A stretch of DNA of 64,000 nucleotides, taken from the NCBI GenBank assembly GCA_950295325.1, contig OX485804.1, positions 68,300,033-68,364,032 on the forward strand, written 5' to 3'. The notes below the pieces were generated by a model. It made no database searches, was not told the DNA's origin, and was given only the letters and a program-made list of their open reading frames with translations. This document shows, piece after piece, positions 1-9,140 of this stretch; the first letter of the stretch is position 1, and each line of letters opens with the position of its first letter. The position numbers and the translations under genes were made by a program. Origin of the DNA: Polytrichum commune. Its lineage: Eukaryota > Streptophyta > Polytrichopsida > Polytrichales > Polytrichaceae.

Positions 1-68
1 GAAATTTCATTGGAGGGTATAGTATAGTGTCGGACGTGGGGTTTGGGATGTGTGTCAACAACCACTAA

Positions 69-126
69 GGTGTTATTTGGTTCGTCTTTCCATGTTCTCC
101 AACTTCTACCGATTGGATTCACACAA
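69..126 (-). repeat. End of dispersed repeat, inverted relative to 7361-7422
   Basis: The stretch reads outward as TGTTATTTGGTTCG followed by a segment complementary to AGTTGGAGAACATG. The same segment occurs in the opposite orientation at 7361-7422 (about 80 percent identical by eye), and a third copy in that orientation lies at 57131-57177. The inverted pair could be the two termini of one long element or two independent insertions. No transposase is visible between them. Confidence 0.5.
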
Positions 127-236
127 CAAAACTCATATTAATATGAAAAAAAATCATCTGCCTTATAAACTTGTCTTTAGTTATCCATATGATGAATTTG
201 TACTTTGACTAAAACATCATACTAATATGCATGTAC

Positions 237-466
237 AATACTACACCATTTATGGTATTTAGTGTCACTTACTTTTTAGAATTACTCTATTGCTATAACT
301 TTTTGCTATTGGTTTTAGTTTTTACCAACAAAGATCAAATGTATTGTTTGGACATAAACGACTCGACATGGTCTTAAAAACTTACATCCTAATTAAAAAG
401 TTGTGGCATTCCACAACATTAAATAGTAAGTGACACCAAATATCATAATTGAAGTACTACACTAGA
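237..466 (+). mobile_element. MITE family A (about 230 bp)
   Basis: The ends form an inverted repeat: the left end contains CACCATTTATGGTATTTAG then TGTCACTTACT, and the right end contains AGTAAGTGACACCAAATATC. A related copy lies at 43328-43550 with recognisable internal sequence (a shared stretch around TCCAAACGACT). It has no coding capacity. The terminus resembles those of families B and C, suggesting mobilisation by the same transposase. Confidence 0.6.
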
Positions 467-816
467 TTTATATTGTAGTCAGTATCATATGGTATTTTAT
501 GTCACTATGATAACTTTTCCAATGACTGTGATAACTTTGTATGGATTAGTTTACAAGTATTGTCACCCTGACTTGCTTTTTGTGAATCATCCAAATGCCA
601 ATTATTGAAACAAAGTTTGGTATGATTTCCATCCTAACATTTATGTAATGAGATATTGTATGGATGGTTGAAATTTGAATGAAAATCCACTTAACAAGTG
701 GTAGTCATCGCAACATTGTATATCTATAAATGTCCCAAAAACATTTACCAAGGAATGACAAATAATGTTAGGTTTACATTTAGAGTTGGTGACACTACAC
801 ATGCGGTTTACAATTA

Positions 817-1922
817 GGGTCACTTCAAACATGAGCCAATGAGCCGTGACCATGAAATTGTGAGAGCCCAAAAGAAAGTGTCTAAACGCCGTCCCAAGAC
901 ACCTCCAAAATCATGTAGTGTGGTCACGGATCCTCAAGTGTAGTGTGAAGCCATATGGGACCGGGCCCTCAACCAAACGCTATTTCAATGAATGTCTATT
1001 CACGTGGGTCCTCACACATGATAAATTAGGGCCACTTCACACACAAAGCTGAAGGCCCTTGACCATGGCAATGTAAGAGCTCTCATTGGTTGAAAAGGCG
1101 GAGACCGTCCAAGTTCACTTCACACTAGGAGGTGAAGGCCTAAAGGCCCAAAGAAAAGTTCGTGGATGAAAAGTCTACATGGAGTCCTACATGGCTAGTT
1201 GCGGATAAGGGTGCATGGTCTACCGGAATTTGCGTCAGACCCACCTCCAAGAGGTGGGCTTGACGCAAATTCTGGGAGACCATGACTTTTTTAATATTTT
1301 TTCCAGTAGGACAAATTTCAGGACAGACTGCATGGCAGATTCCAGGACAAATTCTAAGACAGATTCCAGGACAGACAAACACCACCAAGTAGTTATCTTA
1401 AATTAATAAACTTGGAGACATATTATATTAAACCAAATCCTCCCCTCTTTTTCCGCCAACAAAATATGCAATGGTCTCGCAACATGGTTCATTCTCACTT
1501 CACACTATGCTTGAGGACCAAAGACTACATAAAATGGCTTTCCCAACACCCATGGTACGGCCTTTGGATGAGAGTCAAGGGTCCTCACCATTACAAGGTC
1601 ACGGCTCTTGGCTCATGTGTGAAGTGGCCCTTAGAATACACCAACAGTTGTGAGTGTTCGGAGTGCCATGGTCTCCCGGTTTTGTGTTAGACCTACCTCC
1701 AAGAGGTGGTTTTTGAAAATACTCCAAGTGACCATGAAACATGGTCCATTTGATGCCATGTAGGAATCCATGTAGACGTTACATCCATCTTGTATTCACA
1801 TACTCCGTTGGTCCCTCAAGCATAGTGTGAAGCGAACTTGGACTGGCTCCGCCTTTTCCACCAATGAGAGTGCTTGAAATGTACTGGTCACGGGCTCTCA
1901 GTCTCGTGTGTGAAGTGGCCCC
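817..1922 (+). mobile_element. PIF/Harbinger-like MITE, outer copy
   Basis: The element begins GGGTCACTTCAAAC after TTA (814-816) and ends GTGTGAAGTGGCCCC followed by TCA (1923-1925), a possibly mutated TTA. Relatives are at 22812-23300, 41904-42402, 49861-50362 and, as a partial copy, 49111-49310; complete copies are about 490-500 bp. This copy is longer because a second element of the same TIR family lies inside it. A 3-bp TTA/TAA target site with G-rich ends is typical of PIF/Harbinger elements. No transposase is encoded. Confidence 0.7.
1029..1630 (+). mobile_element. PIF/Harbinger-like MITE, nested copy
   Basis: This 602-bp element starts GGGCCACTTCACACA and ends TGTGTGAAGTGGCCC, a near-perfect terminal inverted repeat that extends inward with lower similarity. 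It is flanked on both sides by TTA (1026-1028 and 1631-1633). It sits inside the outer copy at a point where the other family members are continuous. A short imperfect tandem of TTCCAGGACAGA-like units lies at about 1313-1378. The fresh-looking TSD and good TIRs suggest it is the youngest of the three nested elements. Confidence 0.7.
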
Positions 1923-2126
1923 TCATATTGAGCAAGACAAATAGAATTGGTGACACATCCTAGGCAAAAACTACCCGGGGCCCACAACCCGGGGGCCTGC
2001 CCGAGGCCAAGAAGACGAAGTTAACATGAAAGATCGTCCATGATATAGTAAGGATGAACTTATCATTATCTTTTGTTATTTTGTCCTTTGTTCTTTTCGG
2101 CCTACATGAATCATGGCACTTATTTA

Positions 2127-2756
2127 GGGTGGGTTTACTCTAGGGGTCCAAGACCAAAGAAACCCTAAAATAGAGCGACCCCATTGGTCGAGAGCCAAAT
2201 GTTTGCACCCAATGAGTTTACCTAGGGTCCGGATCCAAGGAATGGAAAAATGAAGTGGCATTAATGTGGCGCCACTTTTCCGCTAGAACTCCTCGGTCCT
2301 CACTATTTTGAGAAACTAATCTTCAAGATCAGGTCCAATCTTGAGTCTAAAAGCAAGATCCACTAAGAGGTTCTTTGGAGTTTGGACTCCGCGTTTCTTG
2401 GACCTGGACCCTAATGTAAACTTATCCTTGATTAAGGGTGGGTTTAGATTAGGGTTTGGGTTCAATAAACTCAAGGTCCAAACACTTCTTAGTGAGCCTT
2501 ACGTTGGGACTCAAGATTGGACCCAAGCTTAAAGATTGGATTCCCCAACTAGTAGGAGTAGTTTCTTGACTTGGGAATGTTGAGATTGGCGGGAAGGAGA
2601 TGACAAATTAGCAGTAACACTTACAATTTTTTGCATCCCTTGGACCCAAACCCTAGTGAAAACCCCATGCATCTATTTTTTTTTCTCTCAACCGATACAT
2701 AGGATGGTTGGACCTTGGAGTTTCTTTGGTCTTGGACCCTACTGTAAACCCACCCC
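2127..2756 (+). mobile_element. Long-TIR non-autonomous DNA element (family G)
   Basis: The left end GGGTGGGTTTAC plus a following GGTCCAAGACCAAAGAAA is repeated inverted at the right end (about 2713-2756), giving imperfect TIRs of 40-70 bp. TTA precedes the left end, but no matching duplication is visible on the right. An internal TIR-like segment at about 2435-2490 suggests rearrangement. A related copy truncated at its right end is at 38749-39045. There is no transposase; the GC-richer reading frames inside are incidental. Confidence 0.6.
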
Positions 2757-3083
2757 AATCAGTGTTCAAGATTGAAGTCTTCAATGCCCTTCAAACGCAA
2801 TTTGGCCCTTCAAAATATACCTCTCTCAAAACAACCCCAAATTGAAAATGAAGACATCACTTGAAGTCCTCGATATTATTTGCCCACCACAAGAACCAAC
2901 AAGTGTAGGGCATTGTCACTACAAGAGGTGGCGTTAGATGGTTGATTCTTAATTTTTCACATTGTGTTGGAAACATGTACCATATAATTCATGCACAAGT
3001 TTAATGTGAGTTTTGTATTTCATTTCTATATTCTTAGATTGAAGCACAGTGAACCACATTTAGGTAGATAGAATACAAATGTC

Positions 3084-3930
3084 AATCTTTTAAGGAAATT
3101 ATCATTAGTGAAGAGTCTCTTCGTGTGTGGTCTATTGTCGTCTTTCAATACGTCATGTCTTTTTGGTGTCCGTTCTTAAATATGCACCAAACCACCCAAC
3201 ACTCAATTACAGGTGTTCAATGGAGATAAAAGAACCAAACTTAATGTCTATCTAACCAAAGTGTTTAGAAGAGCATGGATGGTTGGAGTATATATATGTT
3301 CATCTATTAAGGAAGAGGAATATGCTTGTAGTCTATTGTCATCTTTTAACACATCATGTATTTTTGGTGTCCGTTCTTAAATCTGCACCAAACCACCCAA
3401 CACTCAATTATAAGTGTCTGATGAAGATAAAGAACCGCCTTTCATGTCCATCTACCCGAAGCGTTTATAAGAACACATAGGGTTGGAGCAAATATATGTT
3501 CATCTATTGAGGACGAGGAACATGCTTGTGGTCCATTGTCATCTTTTAACACATCATGTCTTTATGGTGTCCGTTCTTAAATCTGCACCAAACCACCCAA
3601 CACTCAACTATAGGTGTCCGATGAAGATAAAGAACCGACTTTCATGTCCATCTACCCGAAGCGTTTATAAGAACACATAGGGTTGGAGCAAATATATGTT
3701 CATCTATTAAGGACGAGGAACATGCTTGTGGTCTATTGTCATCTTTTAATACATCATGTCTTTATGTTGTCCGTTCTTAAATGTGCACCAAACCACCCAG
3801 CACTCAACTATAGGTGTCCGATGAAGATAAAGAACCAACTTTCATGTCCATCTACCCGAAGTGTTTATAAGAGCACGGAAGAGGGCTGGAGCAAATTGAC
3901 ATTCGTCTACCAAAAAGGAGGAATATCTTG
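3084..3930 (+). repeat. Tandem array, 200-bp unit, about four copies
   Basis: Near-identical units start at about 3284, 3484 and 3684 with a 200-bp period; a more diverged copy precedes them (3084-3283) and the start of another follows at 3884. Each unit carries the same short open frame because the copies are recent. The units contain GGTGTCCGTTCTTAAAT, also seen in diverged form elsewhere in the window (for example 60895-60915), so the array probably grew from a dispersed repeat. It is not a gene. Confidence 0.85.
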
Positions 3931-5221
3931 ATATGCTCGACTTCGATACTTATTACACAAAGGGGGGTTGGTTGGGGAAGCGGTGGATAGGGCTTGGTCA
4001 AGGAAATAGTTTTCTAAGTTAGTGGGCCTTAGGACTCAGCAAGGTTGTTGGCTGCATGTTGTTGAGAGCTAAGGTAGGCGTACCCATAACCCAACACTAT
4101 GTACGTACTTACCACTTCACTTCATGCATTCATTTGAAGCTCCCCATTGTAAAGAATTGTGGTGCATGGTGTTGTTTTTCGAGGTCCATTCTTCAACATG
4201 GTGAGTGTGGTTTTGTAGGTCCCGCATTTCCAATAAAGTGATGTCCGGATCACTTAGCTTGATGGTGAGCCATGGCAAATTGCGATGCCCATATGAATCT
4301 TGTATCAATGTGATGCAATGTCCAAACGAAATTTTGGGTTAGTCGTCTTAATCCCATTTGTAGCACATGGCGTGAGGTATTTGGGATTATACGGTCAAGC
4401 TTCTTTGTTGGGTACCTATATTTGAGTGGTATGACAAGGCATGTAGTCATGAATGGCAAAAAAAATAAGAAGAAGATAAATATGAATTGTTATAATGACA
4501 TTAAATCGTGTGTTTATAAACATGGGATAGGCATCATTTGAGGTTCGATAACCTTAGTTGACACAATTGAGAGAATCTATGTGAACTCTTCAAGAAAATA
4601 GACTCCCCACTGTGACCTTTTTGTACCTTGCAAACATGAAGAAAGAAAGAAAGAAAGAAAGAAAGACAACTCCATTGTTGCCAATGGAGTGACTTATGGT
4701 GTTGCTTCATTTTTGAGCTGGTCTAAGTTGATATGTAATCCCGAAGCATGCATTACAAGAATTAGAGGGGCCCCAAAGACTATTGCCTTCTTTCAAAGGT
4801 GAACACTTTGTATGGGCACGAGATAAGCATGCCCATACCTATCTCCCCAAAGAGCAAACTCCTGGATTCCCACGTGGTTGGTTAAATATTTGGTTGACCC
4901 AAATACCCCACTGTGATTTGGTGGATCATAGGTGGTAGGGTGCAACGGAATTGAAGTGCTAAGGAGGTCACTCATCCAAGTACTATTATGGCCCTAAGCA
5001 ACTTAAACCTCAGAGTTTCCATGGGGATTTGGGTTTGCGCCATCCCCTCTTGTACTTTGCATCTTAACTTTGCGATGTGAAATTGACAATCGCAAACCGA
5101 TGAGACCATTCCCAATACAATACAATGCCCATAGTCAGGCATTGTATTGTAGTTTGGAGTTTGGAAGCGCCCACAATAAGGCCATATACCTCCATGCCAA
5201 TTTATACACATGACCAAGGGC
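3931..5221. repeat. Repeat-derived intergenic DNA with (GAAA)n and an inverted repeat
   Basis: A (GAAA)n microsatellite lies at about 4640-4666. The segment after it (4670-4800) is similar to 54590-54750, which also follows a GAAA tract, so this is a two-copy dispersed repeat. At about 5117-5160 a short inverted repeat pairs ACAATACAATGCC with GGCATTGTATTGT. No gene is recognisable. Confidence 0.5.
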
Positions 5222-7140
5222 CACGAGGAAAAGTGATTTAGTATTTCTTGTGGTCAAGGTCGGCGGTCTAAAGACCATGACAAAGAGATATCCATATCAC
5301 TTTAGATTTTTTAAATGATTTAAAAAGAATGGTCACATGACATGTGTAAAGCGAACTTCGATTGGGATGAAGTGTATTCGATAATAATATATTTTAGAAT
5401 ATTACTAAAAATTGATGAGTTTCTTAAAATGATGTTTAGAAGATTACATACTATAAAAATCCTCCATCTTCTTCTACCATGTTCAGCTTCATTTTCTACT
5501 GAGACAAGTTATTTGAGTCTTCTCGCTACAGAAGCTCGCTACAAATCATTGTGTTAGTATTTAGAATCCCCTAGGTACATACGTTGATAGTCCATTATAG
5601 AAGTGTGTCATAAGAGTTCATTGTAGAATTAAGTTGGCGCCCAACGATTGGTTGCAATGGGTAGCCAAAGCACAATTAGCATGTCAAAGGCTAAGTCAAG
5701 CTAGTGGTGCCCATGTCAAAATCCAATAACAATGTCTAGGATTCAAATCCATACCATGGAGATTAAACACACAAGTCAATACAAAAAATAAAAAATAAAA
5801 AAGAAACTAAACATCTTTTGCTTAGGTTTGCCAACCCCACAACACATGAGTTATGTTGTGAAATATGATGTGCATCCAATACTATTTGATACCATGGTAT
5901 TTTATGATGATAATTATACACATATCAAGTGTACATTCATGCTAGCATTGATGGGTGCGGTACTAGTCGGGGTTGGGTAATTTAAACATATTCCTATTGT
6001 GACATGTATAGAGGAACTACTAGATATGTGCAAGAAAGAGAAAGGGGGAAAAAGTTGAGATTTGGGTCAACAATCGTAAGAGATGCTTTGACCACGGGCA
6101 TTGTCTTACTTGTGTACATTGTAGAATATACAATCACATAACTTTGAGTTGAATACCCATATAAATTATATGGTTGTAATTTTAAAATTTAAAGCATCTT
6201 GGACCAAGAAGTGTAGATTGTACATACTTTATGATGATAATTTAAGGGCCTGTTTTTTTGCATTCCATGTCTAAGTCAAATGAAAAATAAAAAATTTTAT
6301 ACACACTTGGGACTACTATATTTCTACTTATTTAGTTGAGGCCATTCAATATCATCTTGCCTTTTAGTACAATCTTTAGATCTCAACAATGTCCACAAGC
6401 TACACAATTGATTGTCGTGGTGTATTAGCATATAGCTACTTGTTGATCGTATGAACATCAAAAGCAAATGTATTTCAAGAATGATTCCATTGTGGGTATA
6501 AGCAATGTTCCTATAAATATGTAAAAGATTAAGTAAACTGAACTAAGTTCAAGTTCATAATTATAACATGCTACATTTTATCACATATATGCTCTTGTTT
6601 TAAGATTGTATGATAAGATCCTCCAATAAGATGTGCAAAGTTGATTGTGATAGTCTTATGATAGTCGTTTTGATAGTCGTTTTGATTGTATTTTCATCAT
6701 TCAACATTTATTTATATGTATTTAACATCAACGTGACGATGCTTGACGTTCATAAGTGAGATGCAATTGAGGTGCCGCAAAGATAGGCTCATGTTGATAG
6801 AGCGGTATGTGCATCCCATTTTGATATTGGGCTCATGTTAGCCATCTTCCATTATCCTTGAAAGAGAGTATGTTCCCCTTCATAAAGCACCGTAAGGTGA
6901 CAAACGGATGAAGTAGGATATTCATTCCTACGTATTGTAGAAGTTTTGATGTGTTGTTGAGTAGCATTGTGCATTCGACGTGTAATTAGCTCTTGAAGAC
7001 AAGAGCGTAGGAGAATTTTTCAATCTTATGTAGAACGAGCTCCAAGAATTTGAATCGTAATTTTTTACATCCCCTAGATTTGATTGGTATGTGCTTTGAT
7101 GATGATCACATGCCAAGCATCATAAAGATACATGTTAAAA
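5222..7140. other. Intergenic, no gene seen
   Basis: This is AT-rich sequence with only short random frames. 5220-5330 shows faint inverted similarity to about 40030-40140 (a shared TGGTCAAGGTC context). Nothing else can be supported. Confidence 0.5.
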
Positions 7141-7144
7141 AGAG

Positions 7145-7430
7145 ATTGGATCATGTCTTCAAATACTAATAACTACTCTACATTCAATAATGAACACAAT
7201 TGAGAGGACCTATGTATCTAGTTAAAATATCAACAAACATGCACTTCCAATAACCATAACTAAATTAGGAGAAGTCCGATTTTCAATCCAATTTTTTCAT
7301 ATGTTTCATTGTAAATTTACAAATGCAACATGATTTTTTATTTTTATTTTTATTTTTTTGTGTAAATCTAACCGGTAGGAGTTGGAGAACATGAAAAACG
7401 AACCAAATAACATCCACACACCTTTATCGA
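7145..7430 (+). repeat. Dispersed repeat shared with the HMGB upstream region
   Basis: The segment contains GAAGTCCGATTTTCAATCC and GTTGGAGAACATG in the same order as 56730-57180, immediately upstream of the HMGB gene. The segment ends where the GC-rich promoter of the downstream gene begins. It may be a MITE-like element that inserts near genes, or old shared promoter-proximal DNA. Confidence 0.55.
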
Positions 7431-7494
7431 TGTTTGTTTAGGGCAGCGGGTAGGCTTGGCCTTATTAAGTACCAACGTCCCTCCACGACCCCGT

Positions 7495-7549
7495 GTTCCC
7501 AGTTGCTCTCACGTGCGCCACGTGAGGGAACGTGAGAGCAACTGGGAAC
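7495..7549. promoter_or_regulatory. Perfect 20-bp inverted repeat with two G-boxes
   Basis: The arms at 7495-7514 and 7530-7549 are exact reverse complements (beginning GTTCCCAGTTGC) around a 15-bp spacer. Two CACGTG G-boxes lie at 7510-7515 and 7519-7524, with a third related AACGTG in the right arm. G-boxes are bound by plant bZIP and bHLH factors. The position, about 100-150 bp before a CT-rich likely transcription start, fits a promoter element for the gene at 9141. Confidence 0.55.
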
Positions 7550-7599
7550 GCAACATCATGAAACAGGAAGGACACGGAAATACCCCCCCGAGCGCGGCC

Positions 7600-9140
7600 A
7601 CAACACCCCTTTCCCCCCACCGCGAAGGAGAGTGTATTCCCACTTCCTCTTCTCCCCTTCTTCTCCCTTCTCCCGCGCCTCCCTCGAAGCGCTATGGCGT
7701 CTTGGATCGCTCCGGCCAGCTCCCCCCGTCGGTTCTTCCGCGTCTCCCTGCGATTGCGCCACACAGATGAAATCTGAAACTCGCTCACACAGGTTCGTGT
7801 CTCCAACCACCGCGGTTTGAACCACTCCTTTTGGTGGCCTATGCAGCAAATGGTTTGCGGATTGCAAGTGAACCACAGGTTGTGAATGTTGGTGTCTGGG
7901 TTTGCAATTTAATGTGGATGACCTTCAATTATGCGTCTGGGGTTTGGTATAAATTTTATGTATTCTTCTGGTACTTTTCTTACCAGTGGGTTAGGCTTGC
8001 AACGGCCAAGATGATCAAAGATTGGTGATATTTGGGGGGGGGGGGGGGGGGGGGGGGAGCATTTGAGGGAGGACGAGCTTCAGTTGCTTGTTGGTTTGGT
8101 GAAATTTTTATTTTGTCCCGGTTTTTTTGTTGGAATTTATAACCCAAAGATGTTGAAACATTGTAAATGAATGGAAGTGGTTTCATTCTGCATGACGAAG
8201 CTCTGCGGTTCTGCTATGGGGCTTCGATGATGAGAAAGAGTATCGTGGTTGCCGAGGCCTGCTGTGTGAAGTCATTTCTCTTCTTTGGTTAAAGTCTTGG
8301 AACGTGCTTTTGTCTTTTCTTTTCTTTTCTTTATGGTTTTGGAATGAGTGAGTGAAATGGCTTGTTGGGGGTGAAGAAGGTGAAAACAAGAATCGTTGCA
8401 TGCCAACGAACAGACTTCTAAGTTAGCTCCAAAATTCTGATAGAACTTGGAAGGAGTCGTAGATTCTTTATGCATTGGTGTGGCTTCCTCGAACCTACTA
8501 AGACAATGTGATCATGCACCTCTATGTGTTTGGTGTGTCCAATTCTTCGTGAATACGACAAAGTAGCATCTGATAGTGTCAAAGACTCGGCCGATCCTTA
8601 CAGTTGAGTTGAGAGTTCCAGGTGCAGATTTCTGGTTTGGGCACATTTTCTTTGAAGCGAGGGAGGGGGGCCACCAACGCTCAATGCACGAACTTCACGC
8701 CTAGCAAGATCTTCCCGCGTTAAAAATTCGAAATTTCGGTGAAGTATGAGCTCTTTCAGACCAAGAATGGGTCAAAAGCATCTACATCAGCAAGATGAGT
8801 GATATTGTTTCAACCGTTTGGATACACAGATTCTGTTGGAGCAGAGCAATGATCAGCTGAAGTGGAGCTGGCACAATTATTACGGTTGTCAAGGTGTTCA
8901 GCAAGGCCCACAATTTTTCAAGATGAACAATGTCTTCTGTGTTCGCAGATGTTATAAGAGACTGACAGACTCTTTTTGCTGAGGAGAAAGAGTATGATGG
9001 GTTGGGGGAAAAAGCATGCTTTCTTCCACATGTGTCCATGTAACTGTGCACACTAGTTCTTTAAAGGATCAATACTCAAGAAAGGCTTTCATTGACTTGT
9101 CCAGGTTCGGAAGGACAAATGCTTCATTGAAAGATCCGAA
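7600..9140 (+). promoter_or_regulatory. 5' leader of the XRCC4-like gene with probable intron
   Basis: A CT-rich stretch (7640-7680) resembles a plant transcription start. A candidate 5'UTR exon ends with CACACAG before GTTCGT at about 7793, and a candidate acceptor TTGTCCAG at 9101-9104 lies 36 bp before the ATG at 9141. This would give a leader intron of about 1.3 kb; HMGB at 57.6 kb has the same architecture. The leader carries a short uORF (7694-7777). The intron contains a 24-base G run at 8034-8057. Transcript limits are inference. Confidence 0.4.
7694..7777 (+). CDS. Upstream ORF in the leader, 27 codons
   Basis: ATG at 7694 opens a 27-residue arginine- and serine-rich frame (MASWIAPASS at its start) ending in TGA at 7775-7777. 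It lies inside the presumed first leader exon, before the candidate donor at 7793. It could dampen translation of the main frame or be an unused ATG. No homology is recognised. Confidence 0.25.
   Translation: MASWIAPASSPRRFFRVSLRLRHTDEI

Larger units (their letters stand above)
470..1945 (+). mobile_element. MITE family B copy, interrupted by a Harbinger-like element
   Basis: The left part (470-816) matches the complete family B copy at 26869-27227 and the partial copies at 45410-45604 and 62640-62990. Similarity stops at CAATTA (811-816), where another TIR element begins, and resumes with TATTGAGCAAGAC after 1925, as expected if the second element jumped into this MITE. The element is non-coding; short frames through it are incidental. 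Confidence 0.6.

Noticed and set aside
3283-3931. Three consecutive similar small proteins
   Set aside because: They are the by-product of the 200-bp tandem array; the frame is not conserved in the diverged flanking unit.
7465-7876. Arginine-rich minus-strand frames over 100 codons
   Set aside because: They are antisense shadows of the GC-rich promoter and leader of the gene at 9141; composition alone explains the lack of stops.
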